Shown here: positions 1-9,340 of the stretch, in pieces
Layout of the letters: every line of letters starts with the position of its first letter
Position numbering within the stretch: position 1 is the first letter of the stretch
NCBI GenBank assembly: GCA_964019165.1
Contig: OZ025274.1
Span: 10,309,407 to 10,373,406 of the forward strand
Length of the DNA stretch: 64,000 bases
Source: Mastigias papua
Lineage: Eukaryota; Cnidaria; Scyphozoa; Rhizostomeae; Mastigiidae
Reading direction: 5' to 3'
Made by a program: the position numbers and the translations under genes
Notes under the pieces: generated by a model
What the model was told of the DNA's origin: nothing
The model's database searches: none
The model's input: the letters and a program-made list of their open reading frames with translations, nothing else

Positions 1-149
1 ACGAAATAAGTCACTAGTACATCGCTGGAGATTATAAATCTATAACTTCTACAATGGGTGAAACTTTGCCAGATCGATCTCTTTATACATCTATATTTTG
101 TTACAGCTCTAACAGTCGTATTTTGGAGTAATATTTAAGTTCCATAATT

Positions 150-720
150 TTATACCTGCTGAAGTAAAATTGATTCTGTACAAAACTGCTATATTACCAT
201 ATCAAACTTATTGCTTTATTGTTTGGCATTTTTGCAAAGTATCAGATAAATGCAAGCATGAAAGTTCTCTAGAGAGAGCAATGAGAGAAATTTTTGTGGC
301 AATAGTAGTTCCTATGATGAAATATTATGACATGCAAAGATACAAGCACTCAATAATCGAAAATTACAAAATATCGCCATCATGATATTCAAAGTGAAAC
401 ATAGTATGAGTCCAGAGTATATAAAGGACATATTCAAAATACCGAACAAAAGATATGATTTTAGGAATGCAGATTTTAGAATTCCTAGATATAAGACTGT
501 TAAGTAAAGAAAACACCTACTGAGGTATCTGGGACCGTTCATATGGTCTACATTAAATGCAAAAGAAAGGGCCAGTTCAAATATCAATAGCTTTCGCAGT
601 TCCATTAGACAAAAGAACCTTGAAGCTCTAGTTGAAAATAATGTATGCAATGAACACTGTAGCCTATGTAACTTTTCTTTAAATCAGACTAATAATTTTA
701 TATGTTACTTAATATAATAG
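150..720 (+). pseudogene. LINE reverse-transcriptase C-terminal fragment (degenerate)
   Basis: The plus strand, read across stops and frame changes, gives the C-terminal part of a non-LTR retrotransposon polymerase. It contains AILPYQTYCFIVWHFC near 190-240, then SPEYIKDIFKIPNKRYDFRN near 410-470, then RYLGPFIWSTLNAKERA near 520-570, and ends in a Cys-rich tail (CNEHCSLCN) near 650-675. This layout is typical of CR1/L2-like LINE proteins. The RT core is absent, so the copy is 5'-truncated, and it carries in-frame stops. It is probably dead. The clade is not certain. Bases 1-150 hold nothing I recognise. Confidence 0.75.
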
Positions 721-779
721 TTAGGTTAATTACAGGTATTTAATAAAATTTTATAAAGATTGTATGTAAATAGTGTCCC

Positions 780-2098
780 CAATTAGCACAAATGCTAAAT
801 ATTTCCTCTAGATCTGGTTACAACTAGTAACCTCAGGTTCCAGGGTTCATTACAATGGCAATCGTCAAGGATTACATTTCTAAATTTCTTCTTAATATCC
901 TAGCAGTACCAAGGGGTGTACTCTTTTGCAATATCTCTGTTCTTTTGTTAACTCCAATTTTCCCAAGTCACGTTTCTAGCTTTATTGATATCATGCCTAG
1001 AGCATGAATCACGATTGGAATCACTTGAACCTTTTTCGTTCCCAAAGATGCTCCGTATTGGTTTTTATCCGTTTTCATTTCGATCCGTTTTGCCTGTTCA
1101 CATTGCTCCGGGTACATTTGAATACGCTATGAAAACGATAAGTGTTCACATTGCTCCCCTCCAGGTGCAGCGGAAAACGGCATGATATTGAGTCGTATAC
1201 TAGCGTTTTCAAAAGTATCCGTTTTCGATGTTCACACTGCACTTTTGCGTTTTCAAAAGTCTCCGTTTTCAAAAGTATCCGTTTTCAAAGTGCGTTTTCA
1301 AAAGTCTCCGTTTTCATAGCGGAGCAATGTGAACGCAAGGCAAAAACGGATACTTTTGTATCCGTTTTCATATGAAAACGGAGCAATGTGAACGGGGCCT
1401 GAGATCTTGCTACAACTTTCTCATCATTTGGCGCAGCAATATCAATGATCTTACATTCCTGCTTTGGTTTCTTAATAACAACAATATCCGGTCTTCGGCT
1501 CTGAACATACCTATCACAATGAGTTGTAAAAAACCCCAGGGAATTTTCACCTCCTCATTTTCTATGACACTTTGTGGTATTTGGTCATACAATTTATTTT
1601 CTCTTTCAAAGCCATATATACCACATAATTCCCAATGAAAGTTTTGTGAAACACTGTCATGCCTTTCCTTGTATTGTTTTTTGCAAGTTTACTACATTCA
1701 CTAATGAGATGCGAGATGCTTTCCCCTTTGATACCACACAATCTTAACGCTTGTTCCTGAGAAAATCAATGCAGTTGTATTTGATTTAAGATCTGAATTT
1801 TTCACCCAGCTCCAAGATTTACTCTCATTTATATCCTCCTTGATCTCCTGAATAAATTGTCCTTACATTCTCTTCTCTCTCCGCTTATTCTTTAACTCAT
1901 CAATAGCCGCTTTTTTAAATTCCTCTGGGTCTGTCGAAACTTCTGTATCAATAATATTTGATTCACTTAGTAACTTGAGTATATGTTCTGAACTACTCCT
2001 AATATACTATCCTAAACTGTTTTCTTCACCTCTAATGCACCCTTCACAACTGATCAAACCTCTGTCACCTTTTCACGTGGGACATAAATCCTATCTAC
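780..2098 (-). pseudogene. LINE 3' part, left of the BEL insertion (degenerate)
   Basis: On the minus strand this is the 3' third of a non-LTR retrotransposon. About 1,640-1,500 reads GIYGFERENKLYDQIPQS and then VIENEEVKIPW. About 1,030-960 reads VIPIVIHALGMISIKLE, and about 925-890 reads LGTARILRRNLE. These are the conserved tail motifs of a LINE family whose RT domain lies on the other side of the BEL element (14,887-16,200, same strand), so the two stretches are halves of one copy. It is also interrupted at about 1,056-1,400 by a small inverted-repeat element. Frameshifts and stops are present, so it is inactive. Confidence 0.75.
1056..1400. mobile_element. small non-autonomous inverted-repeat element (MITE-like)
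   Basis: GTTCACATTGCTCCG at 1096-1110 is perfectly inverted at 1379-1393 (CGGAGCAATGTGAAC). A second near-copy of the left repeat is at 1144-1158. Between them are tandem variants of TTTTCAAAAGTATCCG (about 1,204-1,340). LINE coding sequence resumes on both sides, so the segment is an insertion. It has no coding capacity. The outer edges and target duplication could not be fixed, so the boundaries are approximate. Confidence 0.6.
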
Positions 2099-2103
2099 GT
2101 CAC
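2099..2103. repeat. target-site duplication of the BEL element, left copy (GTCAC)
   Basis: GTCAC immediately precedes the left LTR and recurs directly after the right LTR at 14,882-14,886. A 5-bp duplication fits BEL/Pao integration. Confidence 0.9.
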
Positions 2104-2331
2104 TGTTGTAAACTTGCCTCGTATGCATGTATACGTAGAACTTGATTGACAATTGAATCACGTGATTCATCGCATTAGATATTGCATAGTAGATTTACGT
2201 ACCTTACTCAGTTAACGATACAGAGCACTATCGTTCGGATATAAGCTAAATATAATGTTTTGTACATATTTGTAAATAACCAAAAATTACTACTTGGTGT
2301 CTTTTTTGTTCCTGACCCTGTATTTACAACA
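2104..2331 (+). repeat. BEL left LTR (228 bp)
   Basis: Direct repeat of 14,654-14,881 with a single visible difference at 2272. It begins TGTTGTAAAC and ends ACAACA, a short terminal inverted repeat. As the 5' LTR it should carry promoter and poly(A) functions, but I see no strong consensus motifs. Confidence 0.93.
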
Positions 2332-2333
2332 TA

Positions 2334-2351
2334 TGGCGCCCAGCGTGGGGC
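2334..2351 (+). other. BEL primer-binding site
   Basis: TGGCGCCCAGCGTGGGGC starts three bases after the LTR. A TGG start two to three bases past the 5' LTR is the usual place for tRNA-primed minus-strand synthesis. I did not identify the tRNA species. Confidence 0.7.
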
Positions 2352-2398
2352 AGGGAGCACTTTAGACAATTTGCGAGATTTTTGGATTTTCAATAAAT

Positions 2399-2765
2399 AT
2401 GTCGACCGAAGGTGAAGGAACTGAGTCCGTCGCCGCAGGCAGTGCAAATGGCGCTGGAAATGTAGAAGGAATTCGAAGGCTAAAGGCAGTACGAGGAGGA
2501 AATAGGGCAATCGTTACGAAGATACAAAGAGAAGCGTGTTCGATTATTAGCGATGGTAGGGATATTAGCACGGACAATGAATTGAGTACACGATTGAATT
2601 CAATTGCGGATACCCTGAAGGAAAAAAGATCACTCATTGAAGGTTTGGATCAGAAGGTATTGGATATCTGCGACATAGCAGAAATCGAAAAAGAAGTCGA
2701 AGAGACAACAGAAATCACGAGAGGAATAAACATAACCCTAAGGAAAATCGAAAGAGCCCTAAGGG
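2399..2765 (+). pseudogene. BEL gag N-terminus, cut off by the insert
   Basis: The ATG at 2399 opens a frame that begins MSTEGEGTES and continues into a charged, helical region (for example SLIEGLDQKVLDICDIAEIE), as in the N-terminal coiled-coil part of BEL Gag. The frame runs out of BEL sequence at the left copy of TAAGGG (2760-2765). Codons beyond that derive from the foreign inverted-repeat element and its 20-bp array, so the apparent C-terminus is artefactual. The downstream half of the gene resumes at 9,341 in the frame expected if the insert and one TAAGGG copy were absent. Confidence 0.85.
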
Positions 2766-2782
2766 TACGGTGGCCCATACAG

Positions 2783-3165
2783 GTCAAACACAATATACTT
2801 ATCAAAAACACAATACACTTATAGAAAACACAATACATTTATCGAAAACAAGATACATTTATCGAAAACACAATACATTTATGGAAAACAAGATACATTT
2901 ACCGAAAACACAATACATTTATCGAAAACAAGATACAGTTATCGAAAACACAATACATTTATGGAAAACACAATACATTTACCGAAAACACAATACATTT
3001 ATCGAAAACAAGATACAGTTATCGAAAACACAATACATTTATGGAAAACACAATACATTTATCGAAAACACAATACATTTATGGAAAACAAGATACATTT
3101 ACCGAAAACACAATACATTTATCGAAAACACAATAAATTTTTCGAAAACACAATACACTTGTGGA
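2783..3165 (+). repeat. 20-bp minisatellite array, left arm
   Basis: About 19 tandem units of the form GAAAACACAATACATTTATC, with variants such as AAGATACAGTTATC and CATTTATGG. The period of exactly 20 bp is visible as three units per 60-base line. The array lies just inside the left terminal repeat and is inverted relative to the arrays at 3866-3927 and 9095-9320. Open frames across it are by-products of the repeat. Confidence 0.95.
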
Positions 3166-3865
3166 AATCATAACACGCGCTTGCATAGGATTATTTAAAA
3201 TTAGGAAACAGCACAGTTCAGAGCCAGATGAGGAGAGACTATTCCTACCGAATGGAACCAATGTCAGCCACTGTCACTTCACAACTGGACATTACCTTTC
3301 CTTACATCATCCCTGTCATCACTTCATACAGCTCGGGTCATTCCTTTGCTTTTGTTTATCTAGTCTACCCATCCTTCTTTTTATAGTTATTCAGTAATTA
3401 TTATGTAATGGTTCATCATGAGTATTTGTGTATGTATGAGTGCAGTTCAATGTTAGTCAGTAGAACGGTTCGTTCATACAATCGCGTATCTCTGGCTCAG
3501 TGTTCGCTGCATGCTAAACAACACTACATCAGCTTCCAACACCAACGAAGAAAAGTCTAGTCGCACTAAGTGTTTTGCCCGTTTCAGAAATATTTCCATG
3601 AATCGCCACAAATCGTATAATTCCTTTTTCATTCGCTATTTCTGTGGCGGGTACTACGCCGTTGAACTTCAATTTTTGTCTATGCGGAGTGTTGTCCCTG
3701 CGTACCTAACTATACCTACCTCGATCAATTGTAATGTCAATCAATTTAATCGAACTAACTTCTATAGTATAAGAAACTATCAAAACACTTAGAATTTTAT
3801 GTTTCTAAAATAACCCCCACCCACACCGCCACCCTTATTTGCACCCCTTGGGTTTGGAAATTGAA
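3166..3865. other. core of the inverted-repeat element, no gene recognised
   Basis: About 700 bp between the two minisatellite arms. The longest open frame (3511-3792, 93 codons) has no motif I recognise and no homology I can recall. I see no transposase signature. The part before 3865 includes a C-rich tract (ACCCCCACCCACACCGCCACCC). It is probably the non-coding interior of a non-autonomous transposon. Confidence 0.5.
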
Positions 3866-3927
3866 TCTTATTTTCGATAAATGTATTGTGTTTTCGATAA
3901 GTGTATTGCGTCTTCGATAAGTGTATT
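3866..3927 (-). repeat. 20-bp minisatellite, right-arm part left of the Ty3 insertion
   Basis: Three units of the 20-bp repeat in the orientation opposite to the left arm (TTTTCGATAAATGTATTGTG type). The Ty3 element interrupts this arm, which continues at 9,095. The last four bases, TATT (3924-3927), are the left Ty3 target duplication. Confidence 0.85.
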
Positions 3928-4107
3928 TGTCACGTGTAAGTACAAGCACAGCAAGCTAGCTGATTTGTATTGATTGTAATTAGAAATTGGGAAGAGTGTT
4001 GATTGTAATATTGCGAAATGATGAATAGTGAATCAGAGTTGGAATATATCGATGTAAGACGGTTGTGTTTATTGTTGGCCTATCTGCAGAACCCACAAAA
4101 CGTTACA
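3928..4107 (+). repeat. Ty3 left LTR (180 bp)
   Basis: Direct repeat of 8,911-9,090 with no difference that I can find. It is preceded by the target duplication TATT. Confidence 0.95.
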
Positions 4108-4110
4108 AAT

Positions 4111-4120
4111 TGGTGACAGG
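4111..4120 (+). other. Ty3 primer-binding site
   Basis: TGGTGACAGG begins three bases after the left LTR. The position and TGG start are those of a tRNA primer site. The tRNA was not identified. Confidence 0.65.
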
Positions 4121-4128
4121 GAACAGAT

Positions 4129-5046
4129 ATGGCCTCCAATGTCTTACCCGAACGATTTGCATCCGGTGACTTCTCTTCGTGGCTTCGCCATTTCTCGAGA
4201 TGTGCTTTAGCAAACACGTGGTCTGAAGAGACACAGCTAGTCAAGCTCCCTGCGTTTCTTCAAGGCCCAGCCGCCTCATATTATGACTCATTGGCTGCCG
4301 CAGACAAAACTACCTGGGAAGCCCTGACATCAAGTTTAAAACGATGTTTTTCCCCTGCTGTCGAGCAGGAGAATTTTTACCGTGAATTTGAGGACAGTCG
4401 CCTACGCCCTGGTGAGGATCCCAATTTGTTCCTATGGCGTTTGAAAGAACTGTTACGAAATGCCGAGCCTGATCTAACTCCCAGCGCATTCGATGCTTTA
4501 CTCCGCCGTCAGTTTATGCGGGGAATACCTAATGATCTACGCCTTAAAATCTTAGAAGCGGATCCGACTCCCACACTGAAAACCATGCTCGAGTTTTCGC
4601 AACGGTTCCGTGCTCTTCGTGTTATTTCGGCTGAGCCTGCATCCTGTGCCACTGCTGTCGACATTCCCACTTCGGCATCTGACGTCCTACCGCAACAAGA
4701 GCAACTGGAACGTCAACAACAACAGATAGAACATCAGCAGCAAAAGCTTGATGCCCTCCATGATGCGTTGCAAACAATTGCTGCAGGTCAAGCTAATTTG
4801 GTTGCTGCCATTTCTAATAACGGAGTGCGCAACAGCGAAGGCTATGGGCCTCAGCGGCGCTCAACCGTTCGTTGTTTTCTATGCCATAATGAAGGTCACA
4901 TTGTCCGAAGCTGTCCGAAAAGACGCGAGGTACCTCGATGCAATACCTGTCATGGATGGGGACACTTGGCAGAAAACTGTGCAAATAATACGAGTCATTA
5001 TGTGAATAGTAAGTCTTCTTTAAACTTCAAGGGGGTGTCTCGCTAA
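4129..5046 (+). CDS. Ty3/Gypsy Gag polyprotein (305 aa)
   Basis: Gag forms the retrotransposon particle and binds its RNA. The N-terminal two thirds is a retrotransposon-gag fold of the kind with WLRHFSRCALANTW, the LPAFLQGPAASYYDSL motif and a region ending in TMLEFSQRFRALR. A Gln-rich coiled stretch follows (residues about 190-215). The C-terminus has two CCHC zinc knuckles: CFLCHNEGHIVRSC and CNTCHGWGHLAENC. The ATG at 4129 follows the primer site by eight bases and is the first in frame. The gene ends at TAA 5044-5046, downstream of a slippery heptamer (5019-5025) that shifts some ribosomes into pol. The frame is uninterrupted. Confidence 0.95.
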   Translation: MASNVLPERFASGDFSSWLRHFSRCALANTWSEETQLVKLPAFLQGPAASYYDSLAAADKTTWEALTSSLKRCFSPAVEQENFYREFEDSRLRPGEDPNLFLWRLKELLRNAEPDLTPSAFDALLRRQFMRGIPNDLRLKILEADPTPTLKTMLEFSQRFRALRVISAEPASCATAVDIPTSASDVLPQQEQLERQQQQIEHQQQKLDALHDALQTIAAGQANLVAAISNNGVRNSEGYGPQRRSTVRCFLCHNEGHIVRSCPKRREVPRCNTCHGWGHLAENCANNTSHYVNSKSSLNFKGVSR

Positions 5047-5070
5047 AGGGTTGGCGCGATGAACACCCCT
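5019..5070 (+). promoter_or_regulatory. -1 programmed ribosomal frameshift signal (gag to pol)
   Basis: TTTAAAC at 5019-5025 is phased as T TTA AAC in the gag frame, the canonical X XXY YYZ form. A 5-nt spacer (TTCAA) is followed by GGGGGTGT (5031-5038), which can pair with ACACCCCT (5063-5070; seven Watson-Crick pairs plus one G-T) around a 24-nt loop. The loop contains the gag stop. Slipping back one base at this heptamer leads into the open pol frame, which runs without a stop through the protease. All three usual components are present at standard spacing. Use in vivo is inferred. Confidence 0.85.
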
Positions 5071-8000
5071 CCATATTTTGTGTTGGGAATGCTTCTGATA
5101 TTGAACCCCAATTTTTACGCCAACCTTTTGTTTTCTGCAAATTTTTTGGTGGCTCTCAGCTTTCAGCCTTACTTGATACTGGATCAATGAGATCCCTGTT
5201 GTCCCAAGAAGCCTTAAGGCAAATTGTCGCATCTCACCCGCCAGATGCTCCGCCTATTGTTAGAAGCACTTCCAATACTTGTGTTTCTGTTACTGGGCAA
5301 GCTTTGAACTCTTTGGGGTCAACTGTAATCCCGCTATGTTTTCCCGGTAGTACCATTATGTATGATTGTGATTTTTTGATTTGTGACAATATGTTAGAAC
5401 CTTTACAATGTATTTTAGGCTGGGACTTCATTCGTGCTAACAATTTACAATTAATTGTCTTAGATGCATCTTACTTTCTTGTGGGGCCCCATGGTAGTAC
5501 TCCATTAACTCCAGTATCCACGCCTTTAGGCCCACATTCCCAGCAAAGGTCTACTACAGCCTCTACCCTATCCAGTCTAGACTCTTCCACAAAGCTCACA
5601 CAGTCATCTAGTCAAGGACCAGTAGCTGTTGTACTTCCTAGCAATCTTACTCTTCCATCTAGAACGGAATGCATCATCCAGGGCCTTGTTCCAAAAAGCT
5701 ACGCCAATCAACTAGGAATGGTATGTAATTTAGGTGATTCATTAGGTACACAATTTTGTACTGCTCATACCATAAGTCAAGCAGTCCAACGGAAACTTCC
5801 TGTTAGAATAATGAATGTCTCAAATTCACCAGTTGAGCTTCATGCAGGTGAAAAAGTTGCTTTCTTCTCGCCAGTATTTGAAGAGCCCTCAGCAACCCAT
5901 CTAGCCCCAGATATTTGTTGCGGAATTATGAATTTTTCAGAATGTATAGCTTCTGAGTTAGCATCTGCTATTAGTCCTACCCTAAATGAGCTTGATAGAA
6001 ACAAACTTCTGCAAACCTTGCTTTCTTTTCCGGATGTTTTTCAAAGTAGTCTTGGTCATACACCTGTCGTTGAACATAGGATAGACACTGGGGATTCTAC
6101 CCCTATTCGACAATATCCACGTAGATTACCATATCACTATCGTGCAGAGGTTGATAGGCAGGTGAATGAAATGCTGTCTCAAGGGGTAGTTCAGCCCAGC
6201 AACAGCCCTTGGGCCTCCCCAATTGTACTTGTGAAGAAAAAGGATGGCACGTACAGGTTTTGTGTTGATTATCGTAAGTTAAACCATGTAACAAAACCTG
6301 ATGCTCATCCACTGCCTAGGGTTGATGACCTTCTTGATGCTCTCAATGGCTACAAAATGTTTAGCACTCTTGATTTGCGTAATGGCTACTGGCAAGTCAG
6401 TATGTCAGAAGAAGATAAGGAAAAAACCGCTTTTATTACACCAAGTGGCCTCTTCGAGTTCAATAGGATGCCATTTGGCCTCTCTAACGCTCCTGCTACA
6501 TTTTCAAGAGCAATTGGAATTGTGCTATCTGGTTTTACTTACGAACAGTGTCTGTGTTATTTTGATGACGTAATCGTCTTTTCAAAGGATATTGATCAGC
6601 ACTGTCAACGTTTACAAGCTGTTCTTACTAGATTCAGAGAACAAAACCTGCGAGTAAAAGCCACTAAGTGTTCATTTGGTGCTGACAGGGTCTTATATTT
6701 AGGCCACATGATTTCCAGTGAGGGGATCCACACAGATCCTTCAAAAATTAAAGCTGTCCAAAATCTTCAGCCACCAAGAAACTTAGACCAATTACGAACG
6801 TTTCTAGGGTTGGCTGGATATTATCGCAAGTTTATTCCAGATTTCGCTACCATAGCTACGCCACTTACTGAGCTAACTCAAAAGTCTGCAAAATTTGTAT
6901 GGTTAGATAAACATCAACAAGCATTTTTATCCCTTAAAAGCTATTTATGTTCAGCACCAATTTTAGCCTATCCACAATTTACGAAACCTTTCATTGTGCA
7001 AACGGATGCTTCAGACGTAGGGTTGGGGGCTATATTAGCTCAGATCGATGAGGAAGGGAAAGAGCGGGTTATAGCTTATGCAAGCCGTACTCTGTCTCGA
7101 CGGGAACGTAACTACTCTGCAATGGAAAAGGAGGCCTTGGGCGTCGTTTTCGCTGTCCAGCATTTTCGGGTCTACCTATTAGGTCATAAATTTTGCGTTG
7201 TCACTGACAACAGTGCACTACGCTGGTTGCACTCAGTTGAACCTAAGGGGCGTATAGCCAGATGGATCATGACACTTCAAGAGTACAGTTTTACCATTAA
7301 ACATAGGCCTGGCTCCGTAAATCAGAATGCTGACGCTCTTTCGCGCCTGAGCCATCCTATAGGTAGCATAGAAGAGACAGATACTAACCATTTGAGCTGT
7401 TTGGTTAGCCTTCTACCAGACACAAACCTGTCTGATGCCCAGCGTAGTGATCCAAATATTTGTAAGGTAGTTGAAATGAAACAATTAGGCTTTCCAAAAC
7501 CTCCTCTTTTCGTATGGAAAGATAACCATTACCTGCGTTCTCTCTGGAATTGCTGGGATGAGTTATACGTCAGCAATGGTCTACTGTTAAGATCAATTAC
7601 CCATCATAAAAGGCTACCCAGGAATTTACTTGTCCTCCCCCAAAGCCTTATTAGCAATGTCATGAAAAATCTACACTGCAGTCCATCTGGTGGACATATG
7701 GGAGTAACACGTACTGTTTTGAGAGCAAAAGATCGTTTCTTTTGGCCAAAGATGCAAGAAACCATTCAGAATTTTATTCGAGCTTGTCCCGAATGCAGCA
7801 AAAGTAAGCCCAATACGCTGCAAACAAGGGCACCTATGCAATCAATCTCAGTTAGTGAACCTTTTGTCTTCTGGGCCCTAGACTATATGGGGCCTTTAAG
7901 AGAAACGTCTAAGGGCAACAGACATATTCTTGTCCTTATGGATCACTTCACCAAATGGTGTGAAGCTTTCCCTACCAAGGACCAAAAAGCGTCAACTGTA

Positions 8001-8870
8001 GCCTCTATTCTGGTATCACGAGTATTTTCACGGTTTGGGCCACCTACCATACTCCACTCCGACCAAGGGCGGAATTTTGATAGTTTACTAATGCACGAAA
8101 TTTACGATCAAATGGGCATTAAGAAAACTCGCACTACCGCCTATCACCCACAATGTGATGGATTAGTAGAAAGACAGAATCGGATCATTCAGGAAATAAT
8201 TTCCAGTTTTGTTAATGACCATAGTAACAATTGGGATGATGTTTTAGATCAAGCAGTGTTTGCTTACAACACTAGCATCCATGAGTCTACTGGTCTCTCT
8301 CCCTATGAGATGGTTTTTGGAAGGGAGGCCCGTATGCCCATAGAGGTAGAATTAGGTGTTCCATTGCATAATCCATCCAGCCAATCTGAATATAGTCAGT
8401 TAATCAGAAAGGCAATTCAGAAGGCTAATGATATTGCACGAAACAAGCTAAGCATTGTTAGGGATAAACAAGCCAAAAGATATGACAGTAAGAATACTAG
8501 GATGTGGAAGCCCTTTGAAGTAGGACAGACTGTGTGGCTTTGGCGTCCAAAACATTGGAAATTTGGTAGTAGATGGGTTGGGCCATATAAAATAGCTGGT
8601 CGGCAGGGGGTGAATTATACATTAAAGCTTAGAGAGGGAAAGACTCTAGTTGCTCACCACAACCAACTTAAGGTTGGCCTAGCACCATTGGAACTGGGGT
8701 TACCTATCCATCCAGCAGCTGAAACACCAGGAATCTCAGTTCAAGAGTATGATATCCCACCACCTGAAGCACCCATCCAAGTTAGAAACCAGCCTGCCGG
8801 TCCCAGGCCTCAACGCCTTCGCCAAGTTATCAATCCTCCCTTCCGCTATGGAGAATTTTTAGCTCATTAG
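5026..8870 (+). CDS. Ty3/Gypsy Pol polyprotein (protease, RT, RNase H, integrase)
   Basis: This frame is -1 relative to gag and is entered by frameshift. The first in-frame ATG (5187) lies inside the protease motif, so it is not the natural start. Domains in order: aspartic protease with LLDTGS (5169-5186); RT with the FCVDYRKLN region and catalytic YFDD (6558-6569); RNase H with VQTDASDVGLGAILAQ (about 6,996-7,043) and TDNSALRWL; integrase zinc domain (HLHCSPSGGHMG to CPEC, about 7,670-7,795); integrase core with WALDYMGPL, HSDQGRNFDSLL and HPQCDGLVERQNR; and a GPY/F-like C-terminus (GPYKIAGRQGVNYTLKL). The product copies the RNA and inserts the DNA. No stop or frameshift is seen. There is no chromodomain. 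Confidence 0.95.
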
Positions 8871-8897
8871 TAATTAATATCATAATTAGATTTTTGT

Positions 8898-8910
8898 AGG
8901 GAGGGGAAGG
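8898..8910 (+). other. Ty3 polypurine tract
   Basis: AGGGAGGGGAAGG directly precedes the right LTR. This is the expected plus-strand primer. Confidence 0.85.
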
Positions 8911-9090
8911 TGTCACGTGTAAGTACAAGCACAGCAAGCTAGCTGATTTGTATTGATTGTAATTAGAAATTGGGAAGAGTGTTGATTGTAATATTGCGAA
9001 ATGATGAATAGTGAATCAGAGTTGGAATATATCGATGTAAGACGGTTGTGTTTATTGTTGGCCTATCTGCAGAACCCACAAAACGTTACA
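8911..9090 (+). repeat. Ty3 right LTR (180 bp)
   Basis: It matches 3,928-4,107 throughout and is followed by the second TATT duplication at 9091-9094. Confidence 0.95.
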
Positions 9091-9094
9091 TATT

Positions 9095-9320
9095 GTGTTT
9101 TCAATAAGTGTATTGTGTTTTCGATAACTGTATCTTGTTTTCCATAAATGTATTGTGTTTTCGATAAATGTTTTGTGTTTTCGATAAATGTATTGTGTTT
9201 TCGATAAATGTATTGTGTTTTCGATAAGTGTATTGTGTTTTCCATAACTGTATCTTGTTTTCGATAAATGTATTGTGTTTTCTATAAGTGTATTGTGTTT
9301 TTGATAAGTGTATTGTGTTT
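9095..9320 (-). repeat. 20-bp minisatellite array, right arm
   Basis: About eleven units of the 20-bp repeat (TTTTCGATAAATGTATTGTG type), inverted relative to 2,783-3,165. The array leads into the right terminal repeat ending at 9340. Together with 3866-3927 it forms the right arm that the Ty3 insertion split. Confidence 0.93.
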
Positions 9321-9340
9321 GACCTGTATGGGCCACCGTA

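Larger units (their letters stand above)
3928..9090 (+). mobile_element. Ty3/Gypsy LTR retrotransposon, structurally intact
   Basis: Two 180-bp LTRs (3928-4107 and 8911-9090) start TGTCACG and end CGTTACA. They look identical base for base. The 4-bp duplication TATT flanks the element (3924-3927 and 9091-9094). Inside are a primer-binding site, an uninterrupted gag, a -1 frameshift signal, an uninterrupted pol (protease, RT, RNase H, integrase), and a polypurine tract. No env-like frame follows pol. Identical LTRs and clean frames imply a very recent, possibly still competent insertion. It is the innermost member of the nest and sits in the right-arm minisatellite of the host element. Confidence 0.95.
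2766..9340. mobile_element. inverted-repeat element with 20-bp minisatellite arms, hosting a Ty3 element
   Basis: The left end TACGGTGGCCCATACAGG (2766 on) is repeated inverted at the right end (CCTGTATGGGCCACCGTA ending at 9340). The match continues inward through the 20-bp arrays. The flanks are direct copies of TAAGGG (2760-2765 and 9341-9346), a 6-bp target duplication. Collapsing to one copy puts the two halves of BEL gag in one frame, which supports these exact borders over a TA duplication. Without the nested Ty3 element the unit is about 1.4 kb and has no recognisable gene, so it is non-autonomous. Six-base duplications plus TIRs containing minisatellites are known for Polinton/Maverick DNA transposons, but no Polinton gene is present. 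The superfamily is open. Confidence 0.8.

Noticed and set aside
2783..3165. CRISPR-like look of regular 20-bp repeats
   Set aside because: The units are directly abutting with no unique spacers, in a eukaryotic transposon arm; it is a minisatellite.
2770..3198. 142-codon frame across the 20-bp array, and the mirror frames at 9,052-9,430
   Set aside because: The frames persist because the repeat unit lacks stops. The residues simply repeat HNTFIENTIHL-like phrases.
5187..8870. Starting Pol at ATG 5187
   Set aside because: This would cut the protease just after its DTG motif. The frame is open back to the slippery site, so frameshift entry is preferred.
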